The translations under genes and the position numbers were made by a program. This document shows, in pieces, positions 24,773 to 34,033 of a DNA stretch of 64,000 bases. Numbering within the stretch: position 1 is the first letter of the stretch; the number at the start of each line of letters is the position of its first letter. The stretch lies in NCBI RefSeq assembly GCF_003855495.1, contig NZ_CP034086.1:868001-932000 (forward strand), written 5' to 3'. This stretch comes from Methylocystis rosea. GTDB lineage: Bacteria > Pseudomonadota > Alphaproteobacteria > Rhizobiales > Beijerinckiaceae. Under the pieces are notes generated by a model. It did no database searches and had not been told where the DNA came from. It saw only the letters and a program-made list of their open reading frames with translations.

Positions 24773-25345
24773 TTATGCCCCCACATGCGCATGCACGTCG
24801 CGGCCGCCGTGGCGCTGCATGATTTCCATCGCCGCGCGTTCGCGCTCGTCGTTCCAGACGCGAGCCCAAAGCAGCAGTCCGCCATGCTTCAATTGCGACT
24901 GCGCCCATTTGGTCTGACGGTCGCCGACGAGCTTGGAAACCAGCAGGCCCAAAACCCCGGCTGCGCCGCCGGTCAACAGTCCAACCGCGATGGCGCTGGT
25001 CAGCGACAGGCCCCAGGCAAGGGCGACTCCGGCGCCAATGAAGACGCCGACGTAGAACAGCACGCCGACGATCGAGGCCTTGCCGATATTGAGCGACTCC
25101 CGATCGATGTATGGCGTGCGCGGCGCTCTGGGACTGTCTTCAAGCGCGTCGGCGCTCACGTCGGTATCGCCGAGCTTTTGGCGCACGGTGTCCTCTTCGG
25201 CGAGTAGGCTGATCTCCGAGCGGTCGAAACCGCCAGTGAGAAGATCGTCGATCGCCGACTGCAGCGTGTCGACGGTGTCGAACAGGCCGACGACCTCGCG
25301 CAGCTCATGGCGTTCTTCAGGTGTGGTGGCTCTCTTCGCGTCCAT
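24773..25345 (-). CDS. Stress-type membrane protein with YflT-like N-terminus
   Basis: The ATG at 25345 has AGGAG upstream and gives 190 residues. The first 60 (LFDTVDTLQSAIDDLLTGGF, then DRSEISLLAEE) match the YflT/general stress protein 17M type domain. Two membrane segments follow (VGVLFYVGVFIGAGVALAWG and AIAVGLLTGGAAGVLGLLVS), then a cytoplasmic tail with WAQSQLKHGGLLLWARV. Proteins of this layout are common in Rhizobiales and of unknown role. A run of 11 G lies about 120 bases upstream. Confidence 0.65.
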   Translation of the reverse strand: MDAKRATTPEERHELREVVGLFDTVDTLQSAIDDLLTGGFDRSEISLLAEEDTVRQKLGDTDVSADALEDSPRAPRTPYIDRESLNIGKASIVGVLFYVGVFIGAGVALAWGLSLTSAIAVGLLTGGAAGVLGLLVSKLVGDRQTKWAQSQLKHGGLLLWARVWNDERERAAMEIMQRHGGRDVHAHVGA

Positions 25346-25464
25346 GTTTTTGCTCCTGCGCGGCGATTTTCGCGCGCGGCCGCGCTCTTGATTAAACAGA
25401 GCGGCGCGCCCGGTCTTCAAGAGGCGGCGGGCAGGGAAAAATCTTTAGGGAGACTCCGGACAGC

Positions 25465-25475
25465 GGGGGGGGGGG
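25465..25475. repeat. Homopolymeric G11 tract
   Basis: Eleven consecutive G in the intergenic region between the OlsB-like gene end and the YflT-like gene start. Such tracts slip during replication and can alter promoter spacing; sequencing error is also possible. Confidence 0.7.
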
Positions 25476-25572
25476 CCAGAGCGGGGCGGCGCTGCCGGCG
25501 CCCAGCCGGTTCAGGGCCTTGGACTGCGCAGCGCGCCGAGTGGCGGCGCGCGCGTCGGGAATGATGGAAACG

Positions 25573-26478
25573 CTACGCCGCGCGGCGGTGCGGCGCGCCG
25601 CCGAAAAATTCCAGATAGCGCGCGTCGATCTCGGCGACCGGCATCACCACGAAAACATCCGTCGTGTTGAATTTGCGGTCGACGACGGCGCCGTCGCCAA
25701 AACGGGCGCCGAGCCGCAGATAGCCTTTGATCAGCGGCGAGAGCGCGTCGCGCGCCTTGCGCGGATCGAACGCGTCGCGCGCCAGCATCCGCATCGGCGT
25801 GTGCAGCTCGTCTCGCGCGCTGACGCGCCACGCCTCTTCCGCCGGCGCGTAATGCGCCAGATAGCTCAACGCCTGCGCATGGGCGAGCGGATTGGCGCCG
25901 TGCAGACTTGCGCAGCCGAACATCACGTCGATGTCGTGCGCGCGCACATAGGCGAGAAGCCCGCGCCACAGGAGTTCGATCGTCCGCTTGCTGCGATAGG
26001 GCGCGAGCACGCAGGAGCGCCCGAGCTCCAGCGCACGCTTGCCGGCGTGACGGGCGAGCAGCGGCCCGACGTCATATTCGCTTTCGGAATAGAAGCCGCC
26101 GGCCTTCTTCGCCATGTCGTCGCGCATCAGCCGATAGGCGCCGACGATCTTCGGCCTGATCTTGCCGCGCCGTGTCTGCGCCGCGTGATCGATGACGATG
26201 AGATGATCGCAATATTTGTCGAAACGGTCGGCGTCGCGCCGGGTGAAGGCCGTGCGCGCATCGGGAATGGCGCCGCCTTCCTTGTAGAAGACGTCGTAAC
26301 GCAGGCGCTGCGCCTTGCGCACTTCCCTCTTGCCGCGCGCGAGCCGCACTTCCAGCGCGCCGAGACGGCCGAGCGTTTCACCGAGCGTTTTCTTGGCCGC
26401 TTTCGGCTTTTTTGCATCCGCTTGCGGAAAATTGACGAGGGCGAAGATCGTCTGACCGAAATCCGCGTTGACCGTCCA
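25573..26478 (-). CDS. olsB: OlsB-like N-acyltransferase (GNAT, ornithine-lipid synthesis)
   Basis: I chose the ATG at 26478, giving 301 residues, the normal size for OlsB; a longer frame upstream would cross the divergent promoter. The family motifs are present: RYDVFYKEGGAI, FDKYCDHLIVID, IVGAYRLMRDDMA, FYSESEYDVGPL and ELGRSCVLAPYRSKRTIELL. OlsB transfers a 3-hydroxyacyl chain from ACP to ornithine, the first step of ornithine-lipid synthesis. The second enzyme, OlsA, appears to be encoded about 6 kb away at 32938. The substrate is inferred from the family. Confidence 0.8.
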   Translation of the reverse strand, partial: WTVNADFGQTIFALVNFPQADAKKPKAAKKTLGETLGRLGALEVRLARGKREVRKAQRLRYDVFYKEGGAIPDARTAFTRRDADRFDKYCDHLIVIDHAAQTRRGKIRPKIVGAYRLMRDDMAKKAGGFYSESEYDVGPLLARHAGKRALELGRSCVLAPYRSKRTIELLWRGLLAYVRAHDIDVMFGCASLHGANPLAHAQALSYLAHYAPAEEAWRVSARDELHTPMRMLARDAFDPRKARDALSPLIKGYLRLGARFGDGAVVDRKFNTTDVFVVMPVAEIDARYLEFFGGAPHRRAA

Positions 26479-26610
26479 CATGTGCGACTCGCTCCGCTGC
26501 GATCTCCCCGCTTGAAGATCACGGGGAGGCGAAGCTTTTGTGACGCGAGAATTGCTGCTGTGACGCACCAGTTGCGGTTTACACTTGAACTTCTCGCTCC
26601 AGGAGTCCGA

Positions 26611-27168
26611 ATGTTCAAATCTCATCTCATCGTCAGCGCGGCGATCTGCGCTTTTGTTTTCGCAACGGTCACGGCGCAGGCGGAGCCGCTCCCTTCGCTC
26701 GGCTGTTACGCGCGCGCCTATGACAAGGCGCATCTTTCCGCTCACAAGAATCAGATCGTCGACAAAGCGTGGCTGTCGATCGAAACGCGGAAGGACACGC
26801 CGCCCTATCCCTTTTCGGCGACGCTGCAATTTTCGACGAAGGGGCGCGCCAAGAGAACCTTTTCCACCTTCGGCGCCTGCAAGGAGGACCGCGGCGGTCT
26901 TCTATGCAACGCTTCGGTCTCCGCCGAGGAAACCGACCTCTGCAAGGCCAAGAACGACGGCGTGCATCATTGCCGGATCGGCTACAGTGAGTCCGGCTCC
27001 TTCCGGATCGCAGCGCTGGCCGAGCGTGTGCTCGTGACGGTCGTCGAGCGGTTGGAAATGCCGGGGCCCGATGCGGGCGGGCGCTCCAGCTATCTCTATC
27101 TGAGCCCGGACAATGCGGAGAACCACGCCTTTCTGCTCCAGCCGGCGGACGCGAAAGCCTGCAAGTAG
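26611..27168 (+). CDS. Secreted hypothetical protein, 185 aa
   Basis: AGGAG precedes the ATG at 26611. A signal peptide (MFKSHLIVSAAICAFVFATV, cleavage after TAQA) leads to a mature part with six cysteines, including LGCYARAYDKAH, GACKEDRGGLLC, DLCKAKNDGVHHC and a final CK. The pattern suggests disulfide bonds and periplasmic location. Family unknown to me. It is divergent from the OlsB-like gene, 130 bases away. Confidence 0.65.
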   Translation: MFKSHLIVSAAICAFVFATVTAQAEPLPSLGCYARAYDKAHLSAHKNQIVDKAWLSIETRKDTPPYPFSATLQFSTKGRAKRTFSTFGACKEDRGGLLCNASVSAEETDLCKAKNDGVHHCRIGYSESGSFRIAALAERVLVTVVERLEMPGPDAGGRSSYLYLSPDNAENHAFLLQPADAKACK

Positions 27169-27237
27169 TGAGGATAGTCAAACTCGAACGATGAGAAGCC
27201 ATCTTCCGTAAGAGCCGAGCCAGTTCTGGAGGCGGGC

Positions 27238-27398
27238 AGTCCTCGTCCTTCGAGACGCCGTCTTCGGCGGCTCCTCAGGATGAGGACTGCTGGCGCACCG
27301 TGAGCTCAAGCGCAATGCGCAGTTAACCAAACGCAACGTCCACCCCCATGCCCTCACCCTGAGGAGCCTGCGATAGCAGGCGTCTCGAAGGGCGAGGG
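27238..27398. repeat. Inverted pair of 'TCCTCAGGATGAGG' palindromic repeats
   Basis: Copy one runs CCTCGTCCTTCGAGACG...CTCCTCAGGATGAGG. Copy two is reversed: CCCTGAGGAG...CGTCTCGAAGGGCGAGGG. The same family is found at 32923-32950 and as another inverted pair at 55991-56110. Confidence 0.85.
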
Positions 27399-27489
27399 CT
27401 GATGCGCGCTGATGCAGCTCAAAAAGTCCCGCTTGCCGAATCTGCGCAGATGCCGGACGTTCAATCCTGCCCGACTGGAATTTTCCCCC

Positions 27490-27510
27490 TTATCCACTAA
27501 CTTATCCACA
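27490..27510 (+). promoter_or_regulatory. Two DnaA-box-like sites upstream of nrdJ
   Basis: TTATCCACT at 27490-27498 and a perfect TTATCCACA at 27502-27510, spaced 12 bases apart on the same strand. DnaA is known to regulate ribonucleotide reductase genes in other bacteria, which makes their place upstream of nrdJ meaningful. Confidence 0.6.
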
Positions 27511-27533
27511 TGTTGTCGCTTTTTTAATTTTCA

Positions 27534-27549
27534 TCACTATATCTTGACG
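27534..27549 (+). promoter_or_regulatory. NrdR-box-like site overlapping a -10 region
   Basis: TCACTATATCTTGACG matches the NrdR consensus ACACWATATATWGTGT at 11 of 16 positions by hand. The left half is near perfect and the right half is weak. It overlaps TATATC, which may be the -10 element with TTGTCG at 27513 as -35. NrdR represses nrd genes. Confidence 0.4.
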
Positions 27550-27586
27550 TCGTCGCAGGACTCACGCAGTCTGGAGGCAACACGCA

Positions 27587-27823
27587 ATGGCGACGCGGCG
27601 AACGATCTTTAAGACGTTCGGCGGCTCTCGGCGACAGCCGGACGTGAGCGTTGCTTTGCGTGGGCGTGATCCTCGTTTTCGGCGTGCTTTCAATCGCGGC
27701 GTATCCATCCGCGAGCGCGGGGCGCGCGTCTTTCGAGTTCAGAATTGGCAAGAAATTGCGTCGCGGGCCGGCGAACGGCTGCGTGCGGGCGGACGCCTGC
27801 GCTTTGAGGGGATGAGACGATGA
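27587..27823 (+). CDS. Possible small upstream ORF coupled to nrdJ, 78 aa
   Basis: GGAGG stands 9 bases before the ATG, and the stop overlaps the nrdJ start (ATGA). The product is very Arg-rich ([20 protein letters not shown] and on), which looks unlike a normal protein. In another frame of the same DNA (27651-27815) a signal-peptide-like stretch occurs ([20 protein letters not shown]). A frameshift relic of a small membrane protein is therefore possible; translation of the frame would still couple to nrdJ. Confidence 0.35.
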   Translation: MATRRTIFKTFGGSRRQPDVSVALRGRDPRFRRAFNRGVSIRERGARVFRVQNWQEIASRAGERLRAGGRLRFEGMRR

Positions 27824-30800
27824 AAATTGAGCGGCGCTACACCAAGGCGGGCGAATCTCCTTATGCGAACATTCCGTTCCGCACGACGAAGAGCGAGATC
27901 CGCAACCCCGACGGCTCGATTGTCTTTTCCCTCGACAATATCGACGTCCCCAACCAGTGGAGCCAGGTCGCGGCCGACGTTCTGGCGCAGAAATATTTCC
28001 GCAAGGCCGGCGTGCCGGCGCGCTTGAAGCGCGTCGAGGAGAATTCCGTCCCGTCCTTCCTGTGGCGCTCCGTCGCCGATACGGAAGCGCTCAGCGAACT
28101 CCCCAAGGACCAGCGCAACGGCTCCGAAATCTCGGCCAAGCAGGTCTTCGACCGTCTCGCCGGGGCCTGGACCTATTGGGGCTGGAAGGGCGGCTATTTC
28201 GACGCCGAGGAAGACGCCCAGGCCTTCAGCGACGAGCTTCGCTACATGCTCGCCATGCAGATGGCGGCGCCCAATTCCCCGCAATGGTTCAACACTGGCC
28301 TGCACTGGGCCTACGGCGTCGACGGGCCGAGCCAGGGGCATTTCTATGTCGACTACGCCAACGGCAAGATGGTGAAGTCGAAATCGGCCTATGAGCATCC
28401 GCAGCCGCACGCCTGCTTCATCCAGTCGATCGCCGACGATCTCGTCAATGACGGCGGCATCATGGATCTCTGGGTGCGCGAGGCGCGGCTGTTCAAATAT
28501 GGCTCCGGCACCGGCACCAATTTCTCCAAGCTGCGCGGCGAGAAGGAGAAGCTTTCCGGCGGCGGCTCGTCCTCGGGCCTGATGTCTTTCCTCAAGATCG
28601 GCGATCGCGCGGCGGGCGCGATCAAATCCGGCGGCACGACGCGGCGCGCGGCGAAAATGGTCGTCGTCGACATCGATCATCCCGACGTCGAAGCCTTCAT
28701 CGACTGGAAGGTGAAGGAGGAAGAGAAGGTCGCCTCACTCGTCACGGGATCCAAGATCGTCAAGAAGCATCTGAAGGCGATCATGCGCGCCTGCATGAAC
28801 TGCGAAGGGCCCGGCGACGACTGCTTCAACCCCGAGATCAATCCGGCGCTGAAGCGCGAGATCAAGCTCGCGCGCAAAAACGACGTGCCGGACAATTACA
28901 TCAAGCGCGTCATTCAGTTCGCCAAGCAGGGCTACAAGGACATTCACTTCGACACCTATGACACGGACTGGGACAGCGAAGCCTATCTCACCGTCTCGGG
29001 TCAGAACTCCAACAACTCCGTGCGCGTCACGGACGAGTTCCTGCAGGCGGTCGAGAAGGACGGCGACTGGAGCCTCATCAAGCGCCTCGACGGCAAGACG
29101 GCGAAGACGCTGAAAGCCCGCGATCTGTGGGAGAAGATCGGCTACGCCGCCTGGGCGTCCGCCGATCCCGGCATTCAGTTCCACACGACGATCAACGACT
29201 GGCACACCTGCCCGGCGGGCGGCGCCATTCGCGCGTCCAATCCGTGTTCGGAATATATGTTCCTCGACGACACGGCCTGTAATCTCGCCTCGCTCAATCT
29301 GCTTCAGTTCCGCGATCTCGAGACCAAGCGCATCGACGTCGATTCCTATGAGCACGCGGTGCGGCTGTGGACCGTCGTGCTCGAAATCTCGGTGCTGATG
29401 GCGCAGTTTCCCTCAAAGGAAATCGCGCAGCTGTCCTATGACTACCGCACGCTGGGCCTCGGCTTCGCCAATGTCGGCGGCCTCTTGATGTCGTCTGGCG
29501 TCGCCTATGACAGCGACGCCGGCCGCGCCATCGCCGGCGCGCTTTCGGCGATCATGACGGGCGTGTGCTACGCGACCTCCGCCGAAATGGCCAAGGAGCG
29601 CGGCCCCTTCGCGCGCTTCATGGAGAATCGCGAAGCGATGCTGCGGGTCATCCGCAATCATCGCCGCGCCGCGCATGGCGAACGCGTCGGCTATGAGCAG
29701 CTGGCGATCGCGCCCGTGCCGCTCGACGTCGCGTCCTGCCCCGATCAGCTCTTGGTCGAACGCGCCGGCGCCGCCTGGGACAGAGCGCTCGCGCAAGGCG
29801 AACTCTACGGCTATCGCAATGCGCAAGTCACCGTCGTCGCGCCGACCGGCACCATCGGCCTGGTGATGGATTGCGACACGACCGGCATCGAGCCCGATTT
29901 CGCGCTCGTCAAATTCAAGAAGCTCGCTGGCGGCGGCTATCTCAAGATCGTCAACCGCGCCGTGCCGGAAGGGCTGCGCTCGCTCGGCTATCGCGAGAGC
30001 GACATCGCCGAGATCGAGGCCTATGCCGTCGGCCACGCCTCGCTCTCCAACGCGCCCGCAATCAACACCACGAGCCTGCGGGCGAAGGGTTTCACGGACG
30101 AGAAGATCGCGGCGGTGGAAGGAGCGCTGCGCAGCGCCTTCGACATCAAATTCGTCTTCAACAAATGGACGCTCGGGCAGGACTTTCTCACCGGCGTGTT
30201 GAAAGTTCCAGCGGCCGCGCTCGACGACAAGAACTTCGATCTGCTGACGCATCTGGGGTTCTCGCGCGCCGACATCGACGCCGCGAATGTGCATATCTGC
30301 GGCGCGATGACTCTGGAAGGCGCGCCGCATTTGAAGCGCGAGCATTATCCGGTGTTCGACTGCGCCAATCCCTGCGGGCGCACCGGCAAGCGCTATCTCA
30401 TGGTCGACTCGCATATCCGCATGATGGCGGCGGCGCAGCCTTTCATCTCGGGCGCGATCAGCAAGACCATCAACATGCCCAATGACGCCTCGATCGAGGA
30501 TTGCGAACAGGCCTATCTGCTGTCGTGGCGCCTCGGGCTCAAGGCCAACGCGCTCTATCGCGACGGCTCCAAGCTCTCGCAGCCGCTCTCGGCGCAGCTC
30601 ATCGCCGGCGATGACGACATCGACGCGATGGACGTCGTCGAGGAACTCGTGACCGCCAACATGCCGGCGCGCGCCGCGGCCATCGCCGAACGCATCGTCG
30701 AGCGCGTCGTGCATCAGGTGATCCGCGAGCGCGAGAAGCTGCCGAACCGGCGCAAGAGCTACATTCAGAAGGCGACGGTCGGCGGCCACAAGGTCTATCT

Positions 30801-31458
30801 GCACACGGGCGAATATGAAGACGGGCGGCTCGGCGAAATCTTCATCGACATGCATAAGGAAGGCGCGGCCTTCCGAAGCCTGATGAATAATTTCGCCATC
30901 GCGATTTCGCTCGGCCTGCAATATGGCGTGCCGCTCGAGGAATATGTCGACGCCTTCACCTTCACCCGCTTCGAGCCCGCGGGTCCGGTGCAGGGCAATG
31001 ACGCGATCAAATATGCGACCTCGATCCTCGACTATGTGTTCCGCGAGCTCGCCGTCTCCTATCTCGGCCGCAACGATCTCGCGCATGTGTCGCCCGAAGA
31101 CGTCGGCCATGACGTGCTCGGCAAGGGCCAGCATGAGGGCAAGGCGCCCGAGACGAACTCCGTCGTCTCGCGCGGTCTGCTGCGCTCCAAGACCGACAGG
31201 CTGATGGTGGTGCAGGGCGGCGGGGCGGTCGCTTTACGCGAGACGCCGGACGCGGCGCATGAGGCGGACGATCCGACCTCGACGCTCGGCTGGACCGAGC
31301 CGACGAAGACCGTCACCGGCGTCGCCGAGAAACGCGCCGAAGCGCGCATGAAGGGCTATGTCGGCGAAGCCTGTCCCGAATGCGCGAATTTTACGCTGGT
31401 GAGGAACGGCACGTGTCTGAAGTGCGAGACGTGTGGGGCGACCACGGGGTGTTCGTGA
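27820..31458 (+). CDS. nrdJ: Adenosylcobalamin-dependent ribonucleoside-diphosphate reductase (class II)
   Basis: 1212 residues, the usual length of the large class II enzyme. It reduces ribonucleotides to deoxyribonucleotides using B12 and needs no separate radical-generating subunit. Typical segments are [14 protein letters not shown], the active-site neighbourhood [38 protein letters not shown] and [20 protein letters not shown]. The C-terminus has the Zn-finger-like [18 protein letters not shown]...CGATTGCS that also relays electrons. DnaA-box and NrdR-like sites lie upstream, and a strong terminator follows 43 bases after the stop. Confidence 0.95.
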   Translation: MKIERRYTKAGESPYANIPFRTTKSEIRNPDGSIVFSLDNIDVPNQWSQVAADVLAQKYFRKAGVPARLKRVEENSVPSFLWRSVADTEALSELPKDQRNGSEISAKQVFDRLAGAWTYWGWKGGYFDAEEDAQAFSDELRYMLAMQMAAPNSPQWFNTGLHWAYGVDGPSQGHFYVDYANGKMVKSKSAYEHPQPHACFIQSIADDLVNDGGIMDLWVREARLFKYGSGTGTNFSKLRGEKEKLSGGGSSSGLMSFLKIGDRAAGAIKSGGTTRRAAKMVVVDIDHPDVEAFIDWKVKEEEKVASLVTGSKIVKKHLKAIMRACMNCEGPGDDCFNPEINPALKREIKLARKNDVPDNYIKRVIQFAKQGYKDIHFDTYDTDWDSEAYLTVSGQNSNNSVRVTDEFLQAVEKDGDWSLIKRLDGKTAKTLKARDLWEKIGYAAWASADPGIQFHTTINDWHTCPAGGAIRASNPCSEYMFLDDTACNLASLNLLQFRDLETKRIDVDSYEHAVRLWTVVLEISVLMAQFPSKEIAQLSYDYRTLGLGFANVGGLLMSSGVAYDSDAGRAIAGALSAIMTGVCYATSAEMAKERGPFARFMENREAMLRVIRNHRRAAHGERVGYEQLAIAPVPLDVASCPDQLLVERAGAAWDRALAQGELYGYRNAQVTVVAPTGTIGLVMDCDTTGIEPDFALVKFKKLAGGGYLKIVNRAVPEGLRSLGYRESDIAEIEAYAVGHASLSNAPAINTTSLRAKGFTDEKIAAVEGALRSAFDIKFVFNKWTLGQDFLTGVLKVPAAALDDKNFDLLTHLGFSRADIDAANVHICGAMTLEGAPHLKREHYPVFDCANPCGRTGKRYLMVDSHIRMMAAAQPFISGAISKTINMPNDASIEDCEQAYLLSWRLGLKANALYRDGSKLSQPLSAQLIAGDDDIDAMDVVEELVTANMPARAAAIAERIVERVVHQVIREREKLPNRRKSYIQKATVGGHKVYLHTGEYEDGRLGEIFIDMHKEGAAFRSLMNNFAIAISLGLQYGVPLEEYVDAFTFTRFEPAGPVQGNDAIKYATSILDYVFRELAVSYLGRNDLAHVSPEDVGHDVLGKGQHEGKAPETNSVVSRGLLRSKTDRLMVVQGGGAVALRETPDAAHEADDPTSTLGWTEPTKTVTGVAEKRAEARMKGYVGEACPECANFTLVRNGTCLKCETCGATTGCS

Positions 31459-31501
31459 GATCAGCGATTGGCAGCTTTCGGTTCGACCTCCCGTGTTATT
31501 C

Positions 31502-31532
31502 AACCACGACGAGTCCTCGCTCGTCGTGGTTT
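31502..31532 (+). terminator. Rho-independent terminator after nrdJ
   Basis: AACCACGACGAG pairs perfectly with CTCGTCGTGGTT around a six-base loop, followed by TT. It separates nrdJ from the SIR2-domain gene, whose start is only about 20 bases further on. That gene's promoter must therefore lie within or before this hairpin. Confidence 0.7.
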
Positions 31533-31550
31533 CTGGCTTGAGCACAATCG

Positions 31551-32888
31551 ATGGAAGCAGACGAGCAGTGCCGCTGCGCCTTTTGCAAAAATGACCTACC
31601 ATTTTCGATTCCCAACCATTTGGTTGATGAACTTCTGAACGGTAACGTCGTCGTGTTCGCGGGTGGCGGAATAAGCACCGAGAACCCTGATCACGCGCGC
31701 GACACTTTCTACAGACGAATTGCTGCGGAATTGAAAGAAGACCACAACAGCTCATTTCCAGAGTTGATGAGCAAATACTGCAGTCAACCGGACGGACGCA
31801 TAAAGCTAATCCAATCTATAAAGGCCAGATTTGACTACTTCGTTTCATTTGGAGAGTTTTACAACCGGATGACGCGGTTTCACAGAGCAATTTCCCCAAT
31901 GTTTATGATAAAGGACGTGATCACAACGAATTGGGACGATTTTTTTGAACGGGAGTGTGTATTAGACGCGTTTGTCAACGACAGCGACATGCCGCTCTGG
32001 AACGCCTCAAAACGCAGACTCATGAAGATCCACGGATCAATTCGAAATCTTGGGTCGATTGTCGCAACAGAAGAAGATTATAAAGCCTCGGAGCGAAGGC
32101 TTAATAACGGCGTTATGGGAGCCCAACTCAAAGCGCTACTAGCTCAGAAAACGTTCATTTATACTGGATATTCTTTGTCAGACTCCACTTTTTTGAAACT
32201 GGTTCACCGTCTTGCAAAAATTACCTATCCTAACTTGCGCCATTCATATTTTGTTTCACCACATATTGACGTTGATAGGTTGAGTAAATTTCCAATTCCG
32301 ATGACGCCAATTGAAACAGACGGTGCATATTTTTTTGAACAGCTACGCGTGCACGTAGAGAGCAGGGCTGGCATACTTCCTGATCACGCATTTGAGTCCT
32401 GCGAGGAACTGCTGGATCGAGTTGTCGATGAACATAGCAGCGCTGCCAACGCGTTATCTTCTTGTCGACATCCCCTTCTTGTGTTCGCGCTGAGTTACCA
32501 GGACGGGCTCATTCACGGACTAGGACGAATATCTAGGCGAAAAAGCACGGGCGAATATCATTGTTGTTGCCACGTCTCGCAGTTAGCACAAGCATATGAA
32601 ATGCGTGCGAAGGAGTTCAGACGAAAGAGAGATTACTGGAACGCTTCCTATGCAGAGGGCTACCGAGATGCGTTAGCCTATCTTTTATTTACCCGTGACA
32701 TGCACATCTCTATACAGCCGCCGCTATATGGAACGCATTGCGGCGTGGATTTTCGAACCCTGTCATCGATCACGAGATTTCCCAAAAAGAAAGTAGGCGC
32801 TCACCGCATGGTGCAAGCAAAGCGAATTCTCGCGGAATTAACATCGTCTCCAGAAGTATTGATACCAAATCACACGCCCTATCTTTGA
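31551..32888 (+). CDS. SIR2-domain protein, candidate anti-phage NADase
   Basis: 445 residues with visibly lower GC than the flanking genes. The SIR2-like (SIR2_2) core has VVVFAGGGIS at 33-42 (NAD-binding GAG-type loop), TTNWDD at 125-130, KIHGS at 159-163 and YTGYSLSD at 204-211. An N-terminal CxCxxC (residues 7-12) could bind zinc. The C-terminal 165 residues (including HPLLVFALSYQDGLIHGLGR and a CCCHVSQ cluster) match nothing I know and may sense the trigger. Proteins with this core deplete NAD+ on phage infection in several defence systems (ThsA, DSR, SIR2-HerA). No partner gene adjoins. Function is inferred. Confidence 0.8.
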   Translation: MEADEQCRCAFCKNDLPFSIPNHLVDELLNGNVVVFAGGGISTENPDHARDTFYRRIAAELKEDHNSSFPELMSKYCSQPDGRIKLIQSIKARFDYFVSFGEFYNRMTRFHRAISPMFMIKDVITTNWDDFFERECVLDAFVNDSDMPLWNASKRRLMKIHGSIRNLGSIVATEEDYKASERRLNNGVMGAQLKALLAQKTFIYTGYSLSDSTFLKLVHRLAKITYPNLRHSYFVSPHIDVDRLSKFPIPMTPIETDGAYFFEQLRVHVESRAGILPDHAFESCEELLDRVVDEHSSAANALSSCRHPLLVFALSYQDGLIHGLGRISRRKSTGEYHCCCHVSQLAQAYEMRAKEFRRKRDYWNASYAEGYRDALAYLLFTRDMHISIQPPLYGTHCGVDFRTLSSITRFPKKKVGAHRMVQAKRILAELTSSPEVLIPNHTPYL

Positions 32889-32922
32889 TGGCGGCTTTGA
32901 AAGCATAGTTCTTCGCCAATGA

Positions 32923-32950
32923 TCCTTCGGCGGCTCCTCAGGATGAGGAC
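32923..32950. repeat. Half copy of the 'TCCTCAGGATGAGG' repeat
   Basis: TCCTTCGGCGGCTCCTCAGG and the following ATGAGGAC match the right half of the copy at 27238-27288. It lies at the joint between the SIR2-domain gene and the OlsA-like gene and provides the last few codons of the latter (NDNKQSSS). Confidence 0.7.
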
Positions 32951-33738
32951 TGCTTATTGTCGTTGCAAGTGGCGCGTCCTACTCGCTCAGCCCCACCAAC
33001 CGACGCGCGCAGCTTCTGCACGCTCGCGCGCGTCTCCGCCGCGAGCGTCTTGCGATCCTTGCCGGTCGTCTGGATCGCGTCGCAGAAAACGATGTGACAC
33101 TGCGTGCGGCCGCGCTTCATCAGGCTCCACAGATGCGGCAGGAAGGTCATGTCGCCATACCAGCCGACGTCTATCCTCTCCACCCCGTCGGAATAAGAGA
33201 TCGCCACGGGCGCGAGCGTCGGCGCTTCGCCGCGCGCCGCCATCGCCTCCAGCGGCGCGAAATGCGCCGAGCGAAAGGGCAGGACCGCCGCGCCGTCGCT
33301 GGACGTCCCTTCGGGAAAGATGACGAGATCGCCGCCGGCGCGCAGCACGTCAGCGAGCGCGCCATTGACGCGCGAGACATCCTGCCTCGCGCCGCGCTCG
33401 ACGAAGACCGTGCCTTGCAGCCGCGCGAGCAGTCCGAGCACAGGCCAGCGTGCGACTTCGCTCTTCGCCAGAAAGATGAATGGATAAAGGCTGGCGAGCG
33501 CGATGATGTCGGTCCATGACACATGGTTGGCGACGACAAGGCGCGGCGCCGTCGAGGGCAGGGCGCCGCGCGCCGCGACCTTTATGCCGATGACGGCGCA
33601 GACCACGCGGCAGAAGCGCGTCTGGATCGTATGCTGAATTTGCCAGCCGCGCCGGCGCGCCAGCGCCTGTAGCGGGACGAGCAAGACAAAAGCCGCCGTC
33701 ATCGTGAGGACGAAGGCGAGCGCGCGGACGTAAGGCAT
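32938..33738 (-). CDS. olsA: OlsA-like 1-acyl-sn-glycerol-3-phosphate / lyso-ornithine-lipid acyltransferase
   Basis: 266 residues of the PlsC family. NHVSWTD at 71-77 is the NHx4D catalytic motif, FPEGT at 141-145 the phosphate-binding motif, and an N-terminal hydrophobic segment (LTMTAAFVLLVPLQALA) anchors it to the inner membrane. In Rhizobiales this type acylates lyso-ornithine lipid made by OlsB. The two genes lie on the same strand but are separated by nrdJ, the SIR2-domain gene and a secreted protein gene. A plain PlsC role in phosphatidic-acid synthesis is the alternative. Confidence 0.75.
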   Translation of the reverse strand: MPYVRALAFVLTMTAAFVLLVPLQALARRRGWQIQHTIQTRFCRVVCAVIGIKVAARGALPSTAPRLVVANHVSWTDIIALASLYPFIFLAKSEVARWPVLGLLARLQGTVFVERGARQDVSRVNGALADVLRAGGDLVIFPEGTSSDGAAVLPFRSAHFAPLEAMAARGEAPTLAPVAISYSDGVERIDVGWYGDMTFLPHLWSLMKRGRTQCHIVFCDAIQTTGKDRKTLAAETRASVQKLRASVGGAERVGRATCNDNKQSSS

Positions 33739-34033
33739 GGCGCGCAGATGGAGACCTTATGAGACGGACGTGTGACAGTTTGCGTCGTTCAGTTCGACAC
33801 GCGCGGCTGGGCTCAGCTAAGGGCCAGGTTGAAGTCTCCCGAAACCCGATCATCGATCCACAAATCTTGAACGTCCCACTCCCTGTCAGGGGGAAAGACA
33901 GTTCGCTTTGCGATGAATAGTCGCATGGGGGTTGTTTCACTGGCGTGGGAGAGTTGCGACAATTGGACATTGTAGAGCGTTGTGGCGCCAACGCAATTTG
34001 AGCCTCAACCCCAAAGTTTAGGAGTTCGTCAAG

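Larger units (their letters stand above)
27169..27586. other. Intergenic region with repeat pair and nrdJ control sites
   Basis: The left part holds two copies of the TCCTCAGGATGAGG-type palindrome in opposite orientation (27238-27288 and 27351-27398). The right part is AT-rich and carries two DnaA-box-like sites and an NrdR-like site. I found no RNA gene and no cobalamin-riboswitch-like structure. Confidence 0.6.

Noticed and set aside
27169..27819. Cobalamin riboswitch before the B12-dependent nrdJ
   Set aside because: No B12-box-like sequence or long paired leader; the hairpins present belong to the dispersed repeat family.
29413..31134. 573-codon minus-strand frame opposite nrdJ
   Set aside because: Antisense shadow of the clearly identified nrdJ gene.
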